Shown here piece by piece: positions 8,965-18,050 of a stretch of DNA of 64,000 bases. This DNA is from Gemmatimonadota bacterium (GTDB lineage: Bacteria; Gemmatimonadota; Gemmatimonadetes; Longimicrobiales; Gaopeijiaceae). Both the position numbers and the translations under genes were made by a program. Location: positions 1-64,000 of the forward strand of contig JAUIKL010000007.1 of assembly GCA_030430625.1 (NCBI GenBank), in the 5' to 3' direction. The notes under the pieces were generated by a model, which ran no database searches, was not told the DNA's origin, and saw only the letters and a program-made list of their open reading frames with translations. The first letter of the stretch is position 1. Each line of letters opens with the position of its first letter.

Positions 8965-9546
8965 ATGCAGGAGTTGCTCTTCGGCCCTGTGACCGTCTGG
9001 TTCGGTGTGCCCGCAGTCCTCGGGACGATGTTCTTCACCGCACGCCTGCTGATGATGCTCGTCGGCGGAGATCTCGACGGCGACGCAGGTGACGTCGAGG
9101 TCGGGGGTGGCGATGCCGGGGACGGCGACTCGACCGAGACGTTCAAGGTCCTGTCGATCCAGGCGATCGCCGCGTTCCTGATGGGATTCGGGTGGGGTGG
9201 ACTGGGTGCCCTTCGAGGCTCGGGGTGGCCCGTACCCGTGGCCATCGTCGTCGGTGGCGCGGCCGGCATCGGGATGATGTGGTTCCTGGCTCGTCTGCTC
9301 CGCGCCATCTATGGCCTGCAGAGCAGCGGGACTCTACCGCTCTTTCACGCCCTCGAGAGCGAGGGCACCGTATACGCAGGGATCCCGGCGGGAGGTGAAG
9401 GTGCCGGTGAGGTGCGGCTCGTCATCGGAGAGCGTGAGCGCTATTACAAGGCCACCACCGATGGAGCCGAGTTGGAGCGGGGACGCCGCGTTCGTGTCGT
9501 CGCCGTGGATGAGGACCGTAGCGCGGTGAAGGTCGAAGCCGTCTGA
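8965..9546 (+). CDS. NfeD/YuaF-like membrane protein, flotillin partner
   Basis: A 193-aa protein with an N-terminal membrane segment (VTVWFGVPAVLGTMFF), an acidic Gly/Asp-rich loop (GDLDGDAGDVEVGGGDAG), two further hydrophobic segments and a C-terminal beta-rich domain (residues about 125-193: EGTVYAGIP...RRVRVVAVDED) typical of the OB-fold of NfeD-like proteins. In Bacillus the YuaF protein is encoded next to flotillin FloT and helps organise membrane microdomains. The immediate downstream gene here is a flotillin, supporting that pairing. Confidence 0.8.
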   Translation: MQELLFGPVTVWFGVPAVLGTMFFTARLLMMLVGGDLDGDAGDVEVGGGDAGDGDSTETFKVLSIQAIAAFLMGFGWGGLGALRGSGWPVPVAIVVGGAAGIGMMWFLARLLRAIYGLQSSGTLPLFHALESEGTVYAGIPAGGEGAGEVRLVIGERERYYKATTDGAELERGRRVRVVAVDEDRSAVKVEAV

Positions 9547-9579
9547 CCGACACCCCCTGATCGATACAGAGGAGGTACC

Positions 9580-11226
9580 ATGAACGTTCTCGGGCTCTTT
9601 GCCCCGCTCCAGCTGACCGGGGGCGACGCGGATCCGGTGATCTGGTTGGGACTGATCGGCGTCGTCGTGTTGCTGCTGCTGTTCGCCGTCGCCCTGATCG
9701 TCCGTCAGTACAAGCGCTGCCCGTCCAACAAGATCCTCGTGATCTACGGAAAGGTCGGCTCGAACCGGGCCGCGCAGTGTCTCCACGGCGGCGGAAAGTT
9801 CGTCGTGCCGCTGATCCAGTCGCACTCGTATCTGAGCCTCGATCCCCTGGTGATCGAGATCCCGCTCGAGGGTGCGCTTTCACTGAACAACATCCGGGTC
9901 AACGTGCCGGCCACCTTTACGGTCGGTATCTCGACCGACCCGGTGCTGATGAACAACGCCGCAGAGCGTCTGCTCAATCTCGACGAGCGCAAGATCCGGG
10001 ATCAGGCCCAGGATATCATTCTCGGTCAGCTGCGCCTCGTGATCGCGACCCTTTCGATCGAAGAGATCAACAAGGACCGCGAGAAGTTCATGTCGTTGAT
10101 CAACACGAACGTGGCCGAGGAGATCAACAAGATCGGTCTCGTGCTGATCAACGTGAACATTCGGGACATCACCGACGAGAGCGGCTACATCGAGGCCATC
10201 GGTAAGCGAGCCGCTGCCGAGGCGATCAACCGCGCGAAGGTCGAGGTCGCGCAGCAGGACCGTGACGGTGCAATGGGTCAGGCTGCCGCCGACCGCGAGA
10301 AGGACGTCGGCGTGGCCGACGAGGTCGCGCAGGCCACGACCGGCCGGAAGCGTGCCGAGCAGCAGCAGCGCGTCGAAGTCGCGGCGCTCGAGGCCCAGTC
10401 GATCAAGGGTGAGGTCGAGTCGAAGCGAGACCTCGAGATCGCGACGGCCCAGCGTGAGGCGGAGACCGTGGTCGCGGCCAAGCAGGCCGAACAGCAGCGC
10501 CGAATCGAGGTGTCGCGCGCGGAGGCCACCGCTGTCGAGGGAGAGAACGCAGCCAACGCAGAGATCGCGGCCTCGAACGCCAAGCTGGCGGAGGTGCGCG
10601 CCGAAGCGCACCGCGTGGCGCAGGTCGCAGCCGCCGAAGCCAAGGCCGCCATTCTCGTGGCGGAGCGCGAGCAGGAACTCGCCCGGCTCCAGAAGGAGCA
10701 GATCGTCCAGCAGGAGATCGAGCGGACGAGGGTGGAGATCGAAGCCGACGCGATGGCCGAGCGCGCGCGCAGGGAAGCGGCGGGTCAGGCCGACGCGATC
10801 CTGGCACGCTACAACGCCGAGGCCGAGGGAACGAAGAAGGTTCTCGAGGCGAAGGCGGACGGGTACCGCCGCCTCATGGAGGCATGCGAGGCCGACCCGT
10901 CTCTGGCTCCAACCATCCTGATGATCGAGCAGCTACCGACGATCATCGCGGAGCAGGTCAAGGCGATCCAGAACCTCAACATCGACAAGATCACGGTGTG
11001 GGACGGCGGTCACGGTGCCGGTGGAAACGGGGCCACCGCGGATTTCCTGTCGGGCATGATCAGCGCCCTGCCCCCGGTCCACGAGCTGGCCCAGCAGGCG
11101 GGGATCGAGCTTCCGAGTGCGCTCGGGAAGATCTCCATGAACCGCAACGGCGCGCACCCCGAGGGTGGGGGTGGAGAGGAGAAGGGTGCTCCCGAGGCCG
11201 AGCCGGAGGTCGGTCCGCGCGCGTAA
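9580..11226 (+). CDS. floT: Flotillin-family SPFH protein
   Basis: A 548-aa protein with one N-terminal membrane anchor (GLIGVVVLLLLFAVALIV), the SPFH/band-7 domain (KRCPSNKILVIYGKVG... to LVLINVNIRDITD, about 40-205) and a long Ala/Glu/Arg-rich coiled coil (about 205-430), then the flotillin C-terminus (PTIIAEQVKAIQNLNIDKITVWDGG). The tail is Gly/Glu-rich. Flotillins oligomerise at the inner membrane and mark ordered lipid domains. The ATG is preceded by GGAGG. The NfeD-like partner lies 33 bases upstream. Gene symbol follows the Bacillus naming and is tentative. Confidence 0.9.
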   Translation: MNVLGLFAPLQLTGGDADPVIWLGLIGVVVLLLLFAVALIVRQYKRCPSNKILVIYGKVGSNRAAQCLHGGGKFVVPLIQSHSYLSLDPLVIEIPLEGALSLNNIRVNVPATFTVGISTDPVLMNNAAERLLNLDERKIRDQAQDIILGQLRLVIATLSIEEINKDREKFMSLINTNVAEEINKIGLVLINVNIRDITDESGYIEAIGKRAAAEAINRAKVEVAQQDRDGAMGQAAADREKDVGVADEVAQATTGRKRAEQQQRVEVAALEAQSIKGEVESKRDLEIATAQREAETVVAAKQAEQQRRIEVSRAEATAVEGENAANAEIAASNAKLAEVRAEAHRVAQVAAAEAKAAILVAEREQELARLQKEQIVQQEIERTRVEIEADAMAERARREAAGQADAILARYNAEAEGTKKVLEAKADGYRRLMEACEADPSLAPTILMIEQLPTIIAEQVKAIQNLNIDKITVWDGGHGAGGNGATADFLSGMISALPPVHELAQQAGIELPSALGKISMNRNGAHPEGGGGEEKGAPEAEPEVGPRA

Positions 11227-11255
11227 CTGAAGCGCCGCGAGACGCCCGCTGTAGC

Positions 11256-11285
11256 GAGGGGTCGACCCGACGGGGTCGGCCCCTC
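11256..11285 (+). terminator. Probable terminator after the flotillin operon
   Basis: GAGGGGTCGACCC pairs with GGGGTCGGCCCCTC across a short loop, a 13-bp GC-rich stem with one wobble. No uninterrupted T run follows (TCCGTCGTTTCGG), so efficiency is uncertain. Confidence 0.5.
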
Positions 11286-11346
11286 CGTCGTTTCGGCGCT
11301 TCGGTCCTTCCGGCCCCCTGTCGCTCCGGCCCTTCGTCCTTCCGGC

Positions 11347-11841
11347 CTACCCGTCCGCGTCGGGGTCCGGGTCGGCGGGTGAGCTGCCCAGGTGGCGCTC
11401 GATCTCCTCGGCGACGACCGTCACACCGGCCCCCAGACCGAACTGTCCGATTTCGACGGTTTCGGGAGCGTGGTCCGGTCTCGTGACGAGGAGGCGCAGT
11501 GCCTTGTCGTCGAGCACGTCCACACGACCGACCTCGTTCCAGGTGACCCTGTGTCCGTCACGAGTCTCGAGACCGTCCTCGGTCAGGACTAGCGTGGGAC
11601 GGCCGAAGAAGACTCGACGCAAGGTGGCCAGCCCGAGCCCGAGGAAGACGACCGCCATGACCCAGGCGAAGGGTCGTATCGGGATGACCGTGAAGAGGAG
11701 TCGCTCGAAGCCGTCCATAGCCTCCGTACTGGACGCGTCGAGGACGAAGCCGAGGAAGGCCAGAACGGCCGAGGTGGCGACGTGGACCGCGACGAGGAAG
11801 AGACCGAACGCCCGGGAGGGTCGGTAGACCGTGGCGCTCAC
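11347..11841 (-). CDS. Small membrane protein with PH-like C-terminal domain
   Basis: A 164-aa protein if started at the GTG that overlaps the ogt stop (GTGA); the longer track form reads ogt sequence in another frame. Two membrane segments are seen (FGLFLVAVHVATSAVLAFLGF and FAWVMAVVFLGLGLATL). They are followed by a domain PTLVLTEDGLETRDGHRVTW that resembles bacterial STM3941-type PH domains, and an acidic Asp/Pro tail. Function is unknown. It ends the minus-strand suf-ogt operon. Confidence 0.65.
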   Translation of the reverse strand: MSATVYRPSRAFGLFLVAVHVATSAVLAFLGFVLDASSTEAMDGFERLLFTVIPIRPFAWVMAVVFLGLGLATLRRVFFGRPTLVLTEDGLETRDGHRVTWNEVGRVDVLDDKALRLLVTRPDHAPETVEIGQFGLGAGVTVVAEEIERHLGSSPADPDPDADG

Positions 11842-12446
11842 AGGTCGAGCGGAATCACCTCGGGGTGAACCTTGCTGTTGGCGGTCGCACCGTCCACGTC
11901 GATGCCCTCCAGCTTGAGCAGTGCGACCTTGGCCCGCAGTCCCCCGGAGAAGCCGGTCAGACGCCCATCGGAGGCGATCACACGATGGCACGGCACGACG
12001 ATCGGGATCGGGTTGGCGCCGACCGCCTGCCCGACGGCTCGCGCCTGGTCGGGCTTGCCGATGTCCGTCGCCACCTGTCCGTACGACACCACGTGTCCGT
12101 AGGGAATGGCGAGGAGTCGCTCGTAGACATCCCGCTGGAAGTCTGACGTGGCCCCCGAGAAGTCGAGGGGCAACTCGAAGGTGCGTCGCTTCTTGGCGAA
12201 ATATTCGCGAAGCTGACGCACGGCTTCGTCGAGGACATCGGGATGCGTCTCCTCCTCGGGTCGTCCCTTCGGAAGGCGCCCGAACTCGATGCGTCGAACT
12301 CCTTCAGGCGAGGTCCATACCGTCACGGGTCCGGCCCGCGTGCGGGCGAGATGAGCCGTGTGGACCTCTGCCGGAGTCAGTGTGTCGACTCCTGGCCGTC
12401 GGCCTTGAGCGCCTCCTGCAACGCGTCGAAGCCGAGGAGGGCGCAT
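11838..12446 (-). CDS. ogt: Methylated-DNA--protein-cysteine methyltransferase
   Basis: The alkyl-acceptor motif IVVPCHRVI (Cys near residue 153) and the flanking helix (FQRDVYERLLAIPYGHVVSYGQVA) identify an O6-alkylguanine-DNA alkyltransferase, which transfers the methyl group from O6-methylguanine to its own cysteine in a suicide reaction. The start is uncertain. The ATG at 12446 overlaps sufU by 70 bases, but the next in-frame candidates are a CTG or a GTG that would cut into the first strand (RAGPVTVW). It is coupled to the downstream membrane protein by a GTGA overlap. Its position at the end of the suf operon is unusual. Confidence 0.9.
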   Translation of the reverse strand: MRPPRLRRVAGGAQGRRPGVDTLTPAEVHTAHLARTRAGPVTVWTSPEGVRRIEFGRLPKGRPEEETHPDVLDEAVRQLREYFAKKRRTFELPLDFSGATSDFQRDVYERLLAIPYGHVVSYGQVATDIGKPDQARAVGQAVGANPIPIVVPCHRVIASDGRLTGFSGGLRAKVALLKLEGIDVDGATANSKVHPEVIPLDL

Positions 12447-12829
12447 TTGATCCGAACCGGAAACTTGCTGACGCCCTGGAGGGCGCGGAGGTCTCCGAGC
12501 GCCTTGTCGTTGGCCGCAGCTTCGTCGCCGTGCATCATCTCGGTGAAGCGCTCGGCGAGCATCGATGCATCCGCGAGCTTCGCGCCCTGGAGCTTCGTGG
12601 TCATCATGCTGACGGCTGCCTGCGAGATCGAGCAGCCCTGACCGACGAACTTCGCTTCGGCGATCTCGTCGCCCTCGATACGGAGCTGCAGGCGGATCTC
12701 GTCTCCGCAGACGGGATTCGCCATGTGGATCTCGACGCTCTTCTCATCGAGCTCGGCCTTGTTCCGCGGATTGCGGTAGTGCTCGAGGATGAGCTGCTGG
12801 TAGAGCGACGAGAGCTGCGGAGTTTCCAT
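12377..12829 (-). CDS. sufU: SufU-type Fe-S cluster assembly protein
   Basis: A 150-aa protein starting METPQLSSLY; the track start 54 bases upstream adds an unlikely leader. The three zinc/cluster cysteines and the conserved Asp are present (ANPVCGDE at C41/D43, GQGCSIS at C66, RIKCALLG at C129). The extra segment between C66 and C129 (GDEAAANDKALGDLRALQGV) is the insertion that separates SufU from IscU. SufU accepts sulfur from SufS via its bound zinc. It lies downstream of sufS in the suf operon, as expected for a SufS/SufU pair. Confidence 0.92.
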   Translation of the reverse strand: METPQLSSLYQQLILEHYRNPRNKAELDEKSVEIHMANPVCGDEIRLQLRIEGDEIAEAKFVGQGCSISQAAVSMMTTKLQGAKLADASMLAERFTEMMHGDEAAANDKALGDLRALQGVSKFPVRIKCALLGFDALQEALKADGQESTH

Positions 12830-12905
12830 GATCCTCAGGTCGGTGCGGGGCGGCAATGTAAGGGCTGAGCTACGACCGGGCACCTGGGGCAGTCGGTTCG
12901 TGGAT

Positions 12906-14138
12906 CTAGGCGAAGATCTCTCGCACCTTCCCGAGGCCCTCGATCAGCCGGTCGACGTCGTCCGTCGTGTTGTACAGGTAGAACGAGGCGCGGGCCGTCG
13001 CGGCCACCTCGAAGTGCTTCATGACGAGCTGGGCGCAGTGGTGGCCGGCGCGAACCGCGACCCCCTCCGCATCCAGAATCGTGGAGATGTCGTGCGGATG
13101 GGCGTCCCCGAGCGTGAACGAGATCACGGCCGACCGCTCGTCCAGGCTCTCCGGTCCGTACACGGTGATGCCCGGGACGGCGCGGACACGATCCATCGCG
13201 TACTCCATGAGTGCGCGCTCGTGCTCGACGATCGAGTCGACTCCGACGTCGGTCAGGAAGTCCACGGCGGCACCCATGCCCACCGCACCGGCGATGTTCG
13301 GGGTTCCGGCCTCGAACTTGTGCGGGACCGAGGCCCACGTGCTCGCGTCCCGTCCGACGATGTGGATCATCTCGCCCCCGCCCTGGTAGGGGGCCATCGC
13401 CTCGAGGAGTTCCTTCTTGGCCCACAGCGCCCCGATTCCGGTCGGGCCGCACATCTTGTGACCGCTGAAAGCGTAGAAGTCCACGCCGAGTGCCTGCACG
13501 TCGACCTGGGTGTGCACGGCGCCCTGCGCTCCGTCCACCATGACCACCGCGCCGACTCGGTGGGCGGCCTCGGCCAGAGTCCGAACGGGATTGATCGTAC
13601 CGAGGCTGTTCGAGACGTGGGAGATCGCGAGGATCTTCGTGCGCTCGGTCAGCACCTCGTCCAGTGTGGACAGGTCGAGGCGGCCCTGGTCGTCCAGCTC
13701 AATGTAGCGGAGCTTCGCCTTCGTTCGGGCGGCGAGGATCTGCCACGGCACGATGTTCGAGTGGTGCTCGAGGACCGAGATCAGGATCTCGTCGCCCTCC
13801 GCCACGTTGTCGAGTCCCCACGCCATGGCGACCAGGTTGATGGCCTCGGTGGTGCCTCGTGTCCACACCAACTCGGAGTCATCGGCGGCGTTGATCCACC
13901 GGGCGACCTTGGTCCTCGCCTCTTCGTAGGCGACCGTCGCACGACGGGACAACTCGTGAATGCCCCTGTGCACGTTGGCGTTGTCGTGCTCGTAGTACTC
14001 GTCGATCACGTCCAGGACAGCCCGGGGCTTCTGGGACGTGGCGGCCGAGTCGAGGTAGACCAGGGGCCGGCCGTGTACCTCCTGGGCCAGCGCGGGGAAG
14101 CGGCTCCGCATCTCCACCGGATCGAACCGGGTCGTCAT
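12906..14138 (-). CDS. sufS: Cysteine desulfurase SufS (group II)
   Basis: A 410-aa PLP enzyme. FSGHKMCGPTGIGALW carries the Schiff-base lysine; RAGHHCAQ carries the catalytic cysteine that forms the persulfide. Substrate-binding blocks such as TRGTTEAINLVA and SHVSNSLGTINPV match the class V aminotransferase fold. It mobilises sulfur from L-cysteine for Fe-S assembly, here probably passing it to SufU encoded next. It begins 12 bases after the Rieske-protein gene. Confidence 0.94.
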   Translation of the reverse strand: MTTRFDPVEMRSRFPALAQEVHGRPLVYLDSAATSQKPRAVLDVIDEYYEHDNANVHRGIHELSRRATVAYEEARTKVARWINAADDSELVWTRGTTEAINLVAMAWGLDNVAEGDEILISVLEHHSNIVPWQILAARTKAKLRYIELDDQGRLDLSTLDEVLTERTKILAISHVSNSLGTINPVRTLAEAAHRVGAVVMVDGAQGAVHTQVDVQALGVDFYAFSGHKMCGPTGIGALWAKKELLEAMAPYQGGGEMIHIVGRDASTWASVPHKFEAGTPNIAGAVGMGAAVDFLTDVGVDSIVEHERALMEYAMDRVRAVPGITVYGPESLDERSAVISFTLGDAHPHDISTILDAEGVAVRAGHHCAQLVMKHFEVAATARASFYLYNTTDDVDRLIEGLGKVREIFA

Positions 14139-14150
14139 GCTACGTCCTCG

Positions 14151-14474
14151 TCAGGCCGTATCCACGAAGATCTCCCCGTCACGAACTTCGACGGGGTAGG
14201 ATCGGACCGGACGAACGGCCGGGAGCGTCTTACGGGCTCCGCTGCAGGCGTCGAAGCGAGCGCCGTGGTACAGGCACACGACTTCGTTGCCCTCGAGTTC
14301 ACCGTCGGAGAGCGGGAGGTCTTCGTGTGAACACACGTCCTCCAGGGCGCAGATCTTCCCCTCGACGTTGGCCAGCACGACTGGGACGCCGTCCGCCGTG
14401 ACACCCTTGAGCATCCCGACCGGGCACTGGTCGATCGTGGCGACCTTCACCCATCTGGGGCTCTTCTCAGTCAT
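14151..14474 (-). CDS. Rieske [2Fe-2S] ferredoxin of the suf operon
   Basis: A 107-aa soluble Rieske protein. Cluster ligands are C48-S-H50 and C67-LY-H70 (CSHEDLPLSDG...VCLYHGARF). Such small ferredoxins of the NirD/bacterial-dioxygenase type occur in SUF operons of several phyla and probably act in electron transfer during cluster assembly or repair. The start overlaps the sufD stop by 8 bases. No membrane anchor or Tat signal is present, so it is not the respiratory Rieske subunit. Confidence 0.9.
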   Translation of the reverse strand: MTEKSPRWVKVATIDQCPVGMLKGVTADGVPVVLANVEGKICALEDVCSHEDLPLSDGELEGNEVVCLYHGARFDACSGARKTLPAVRPVRSYPVEVRDGEIFVDTA

Positions 14475-15819
14475 ACTGCGCCAACTTCTCCTCGATGGCG
14501 CCCGTCACCTTGTCGACGACGCCGCCGAGAGGAAGCTTGCCGAGCACCTCTCCCAGGAAGCCGAGCACGACGAGACGCTCGGCCTGTACCCGGTCCAGTC
14601 CGCGGCTCATGAGGTAGAACTTCGCGTCCGCGTCGAGTTCGCCGACCGTAGCACCGTGCGAGCAGCGCACGTCGTCGGCCTCGATCTCGAGGTTGGGGAG
14701 CGAGTCGGCCCGAGCGCCTCCGGACAGGAGGAGGTTTCGATTCGTCTGATACGCGTCGGTACGCTGCGCGCCGGGGAAGACACGGATGATTCCCCGGAAG
14801 ACAGCCCGGCTGTCGCCGTCCAGCGCTCCCTTGTAGAGGAGGTCGCTGCCGGTGTTCGGCTCGGTGTGGTCCTGGCTCGTGTTGAAGTCGAAGTGCTGAT
14901 TCCCGTCACCGAAGTAGAGACCCAGCATTTCGGAGTTCGCCCCGGAGCCCAGGAGCCGCGCGTTCAGGTCGACGCGGTGGACCGAGCCGCCCAGGCCCAC
15001 GTTCAGCGTGTCGATCCGGGCGTCCCGCTGAGCGAGGGTGCGCTGCGCGGAGTGCACGAACGTGCCGCGGCCCGCCCGCTGCAGATTCACGTACTGGACG
15101 GTCGCGCCGTCTCCGGCGACCAATTCGACCGCAGAAGACATGAGCGACTGAGCATCGAAGTCGTCCGAAACGACCTCGTCGACGTACGAGACCTGGCTGT
15201 GGCGCTCGGCTACGATCAGGACCCGGCTGAAGTAGGCGGTGCTCTCCGTGCTGATCCAACGGGTCACGCGGATCGGCCACTCGAGCTGCACGCCCTTCGG
15301 AACGTGGACGAAGATGCCATCGGTCCACAGTGCCATGTTGAGCGCCTCGAGCTTTCCGTCGGAGGCAGGCACCACGCTACCGAGGTGTTCCTGCACCAAC
15401 TCGGGGTGCTTGTCGAGCGCGTCATGGAGGGAGTCGAGGACGACGCCCTGCTCCGCCAGCGCCGGATCGATGTCGGTATGGACGACGTGACCGTCGATCA
15501 GGACGATGTGTCCCGAGGCGGTGTGGTCCAGCTCCATCGTCTCACGGAGACGGGCGGGCCACTGCGTCGGGTCATCGGCCGCCTTCGAGGAGGTCGGGAG
15601 GCGGAGGGAGGAGAGGTCCAGGACCTTCCGCAGGTCTGTGTATCGCCACTCCTCAAGTCGTGTGCTGGGCAGGGGCGTCTGCTCGTACGAAGCCCATGCG
15701 CCATCGCGTGCCTCGCGGAGCCACTGGGGTTCGCTGAGGGCGAGGCGCTCGACCGCGCCCGCGTTGAATGCCTCGGTGACCCCCTCGGCCGCGGTCGCGG
15801 CGGTCGCGGTGTCGCTCAT
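14467..15819 (-). CDS. sufD: Fe-S cluster assembly protein SufD
   Basis: A 450-aa protein beginning [13 protein letters not shown]. The ATG overlaps the sufB stop (ATGA); the 557-codon track form extends into sufB and is rejected. It shares the SufB/SufD core beta-helix, for example IFVHVPKGVQLEWPIRV and the C-terminal SRGLDRVQAERLVVLGFLGEVL. The conserved His of the scaffold is in DVRCSHGATVGELD. SufD forms the SufBC2D scaffold complex with SufB and SufC in the cytoplasm. Confidence 0.93.
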   Translation of the reverse strand: MSDTATAATAAEGVTEAFNAGAVERLALSEPQWLREARDGAWASYEQTPLPSTRLEEWRYTDLRKVLDLSSLRLPTSSKAADDPTQWPARLRETMELDHTASGHIVLIDGHVVHTDIDPALAEQGVVLDSLHDALDKHPELVQEHLGSVVPASDGKLEALNMALWTDGIFVHVPKGVQLEWPIRVTRWISTESTAYFSRVLIVAERHSQVSYVDEVVSDDFDAQSLMSSAVELVAGDGATVQYVNLQRAGRGTFVHSAQRTLAQRDARIDTLNVGLGGSVHRVDLNARLLGSGANSEMLGLYFGDGNQHFDFNTSQDHTEPNTGSDLLYKGALDGDSRAVFRGIIRVFPGAQRTDAYQTNRNLLLSGGARADSLPNLEIEADDVRCSHGATVGELDADAKFYLMSRGLDRVQAERLVVLGFLGEVLGKLPLGGVVDKVTGAIEEKLAQYD

Positions 15820-17234
15820 CAGCCTACCGATCCTTCCATCTCGAGTTCGATCAACCGGTTCAGCTCGACCGCGTATTCGAGCGGAAGCTCTTTCGCGATC
15901 GGTTCGATGAAGCCACGAACGATCATGGCCATGGCCTCTTCCTCGGGGATCCCGCGGCTCGTCAGGTAGAAGAGCTGCTCTTCGCCGATCTTCGACACGG
16001 ACGCCTCGTGACCGACGTTCGCGTCGTTCTCTTCGATCTCGATATACGGATAGGTATCCGTGCGCGACGTGTCGTTGATCAGCAGGGCGTCGCACTCGAC
16101 GTTCGACCGGGCGTGGTGGGCTCCCTCGTAGACCTTGCACAGGCCGCGGTAGGTCGAGCGTCCCTTCCCCTTCGAGATCGACTTGGAAACGATCGACGAC
16201 GTCGTGTAGGGAGCCGCATGGACGACCTTACCACCGGTGTCCTGGTGCTGGCCGTCCCCGGAGTACGCGATCGAGAGAATCTCCCCGTGCGCCCGCTCGC
16301 CGATCAGGTAGCAGGACGGGTACTTCATCGTCAGCTTCGACCCGAGATTCCCGTCGAGCCACTCCATGTGTCCACCCTCTTCGACCAGCGCACGCTGGGT
16401 GACGAGGTTGTACATGTTGTTCGACCAGTTCTGGATCGTCGTGTATCGGAAGCGGGCGTTCTTCTTCACAACGATCTCGATGACGCCGGAGTGGAACGAC
16501 TCGGTCGAGTAAACGGGCGCCGTGCACCCCTCGATGTAGTGGGCCTGCGCGCCTTCGTCGACGATGATCAACGTCCGCTCGAACTGACCCATCCGCTCCT
16601 GGTTCACGCGGAAGTAGGCCTGGAGGGGTGTGTCGAGGCTCACGCCCTTCGGGATGTACACGAAAGAGCCGCCGGACCAGACCGCGGAGTTCATGGCCGA
16701 GAACTTGTTGTCCGGTGTCGGCACCACGGTTCCGAAGTACTCGCGGAAGAGTTCGGGATGGTTCTTGAGCCCATCTTCGATGGAGTCGAAGATCACGCCC
16801 TGCTTCTCCCACTCCTCACGAAGCGAGTGGTACACCATCTCGGACTCGTACTGGGCGCCGACACCCGCCAGGACTTTCCGCTCCGCCTCCGGGATGCCGA
16901 GCTTCTCGAAGGTGTCCTTGATCTCGTCGGGCACGTCGTCCCACGACCGCTCCATCCGATCCTGGGGACGCACGTAGAAGTAGATCTCGTCGAGGACCTC
17001 CTCGAGGCCGTCGAGGTCCCCGCCCCACTTGGGCATCGGCTTGGACTCGTAGACCTCGAGCGCCTTCAGCCGGAAGTTCAGCATCCACTCCGGCTCTTCC
17101 TTGTGCTCGGAGATCTGCCGGACAACGGCCTCCGACAGCCCCTTCTGGGCGCGGAAGACGGGCTCGGCCTCCGTGACGAATCCGTACTTGTACTCGTCGA
17201 GGTCGAGGTCCTTGATCGTCTCGTTCTGCGGCAT
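15819..17234 (-). CDS. sufB: Fe-S cluster scaffold protein SufB
   Basis: A 471-aa protein with the typical N-terminus ([20 protein letters not shown]), the SufB core ([21 protein letters not shown]), [19 protein letters not shown], and [20 protein letters not shown], which contains the conserved Cys of the SufB active region. SufB is the main assembly scaffold where the nascent cluster forms. It lies between sufC (30 bases upstream) and sufD (overlapping). Confidence 0.96.
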   Translation of the reverse strand: MPQNETIKDLDLDEYKYGFVTEAEPVFRAQKGLSEAVVRQISEHKEEPEWMLNFRLKALEVYESKPMPKWGGDLDGLEEVLDEIYFYVRPQDRMERSWDDVPDEIKDTFEKLGIPEAERKVLAGVGAQYESEMVYHSLREEWEKQGVIFDSIEDGLKNHPELFREYFGTVVPTPDNKFSAMNSAVWSGGSFVYIPKGVSLDTPLQAYFRVNQERMGQFERTLIIVDEGAQAHYIEGCTAPVYSTESFHSGVIEIVVKKNARFRYTTIQNWSNNMYNLVTQRALVEEGGHMEWLDGNLGSKLTMKYPSCYLIGERAHGEILSIAYSGDGQHQDTGGKVVHAAPYTTSSIVSKSISKGKGRSTYRGLCKVYEGAHHARSNVECDALLINDTSRTDTYPYIEIEENDANVGHEASVSKIGEEQLFYLTSRGIPEEEAMAMIVRGFIEPIAKELPLEYAVELNRLIELEMEGSVG

Positions 17235-17264
17235 GGAAACTCCCTCCTGGCTGGCGGGGACGGG

Positions 17265-18050
17265 CTAGGCGCCCGCTCCGTTCGCAGCGGCGTTCTCGTA
17301 CTCGGCGTAACCGGCTTCCTCGAGTCGGAGGGCCACTTCGGGACCCCCGGACTGGACGATCCGGCCGTCGACCATCACGTGCACGAAGTGCGGCTTGATG
17401 TAGTCGAGGAGCCTCTGGTAGTGCGTGATGAGCAGAACCGACATCTCCGGGTCCTCCTCGACGAGCTTGTTCACCCCGTTCGAGACGATCTTGAGCGCGT
17501 CGATGTCCAGTCCCGAATCGGTCTCGTCCATGACGGCGAGCTTCGGCTTCAGCATGGCCATCTGGAGAATCTCGTTGCGCTTCTTCTCACCACCGCTGAA
17601 GCCGTCGTTCACATGACGCTCGGCGAAGGCGACGTCCATCTCCAGCATCTCCATCCGCTCGGTGAGGGCGTCGGTGAAGTCGAAGATGTCGAGTTCCTCC
17701 CCCTCCGGCAGGTGTGCCTGAACGGCGGTGCGCAGGAAATTCGCGATCGACACACCGGGGATCTCGACCGGGTACTGGAAGGCGAGGAAGACTCCGGCCT
17801 GAGAGCGTTCGTCGGGCTCCAGTTCGAGTAGGTCCTGGCCTCGGAACGCGATGGATCCAGCCGTGGCCTCGTAACCCGGGTGCCCCGCGATCACCTTGGC
17901 GAGCGTGCTCTTGCCCGAGCCGTTCGGTCCCATGATCGCGTGGATCTCGCCGGGTTTGATGTCCAGGTTCACCCCATTGAGGATCCCCAACTCGTCTTCG
18001 GCTACCTGAGCCTCCAGACCCTCGACTCGCAGCATCGGCGCGTCGCTCAT
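17265..18050 (-). CDS. sufC: Fe-S assembly ATPase SufC
   Basis: A 261-aa ABC-type ATPase. Walker A is GPNGSGKST (41-49), the Q-loop region is [14 protein letters not shown], the signature is [11 protein letters not shown] and Walker B/D-loop is [12 protein letters not shown]. All are SufC-specific. It drives conformational change in the SufBC2D complex. It is first in the minus-strand suf operon (sufC-B-D-Rieske-S-U-ogt-orf). Confidence 0.96.
   Translation of the reverse strand: MSDAPMLRVEGLEAQVAEDELGILNGVNLDIKPGEIHAIMGPNGSGKSTLAKVIAGHPGYEATAGSIAFRGQDLLELEPDERSQAGVFLAFQYPVEIPGVSIANFLRTAVQAHLPEGEELDIFDFTDALTERMEMLEMDVAFAERHVNDGFSGGEKKRNEILQMAMLKPKLAVMDETDSGLDIDALKIVSNGVNKLVEEDPEMSVLLITHYQRLLDYIKPHFVHVMVDGRIVQSGGPEVALRLEEAGYAEYENAAANGAGA

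Noticed and set aside
12828-17831. Three long plus-strand ORFs (500, 560 and 607 codons) over the suf operon
   Set aside because: Each mirrors a clear suf gene on the minus strand (sufS, sufD, sufB/sufC) and has the biased composition of an antisense shadow.
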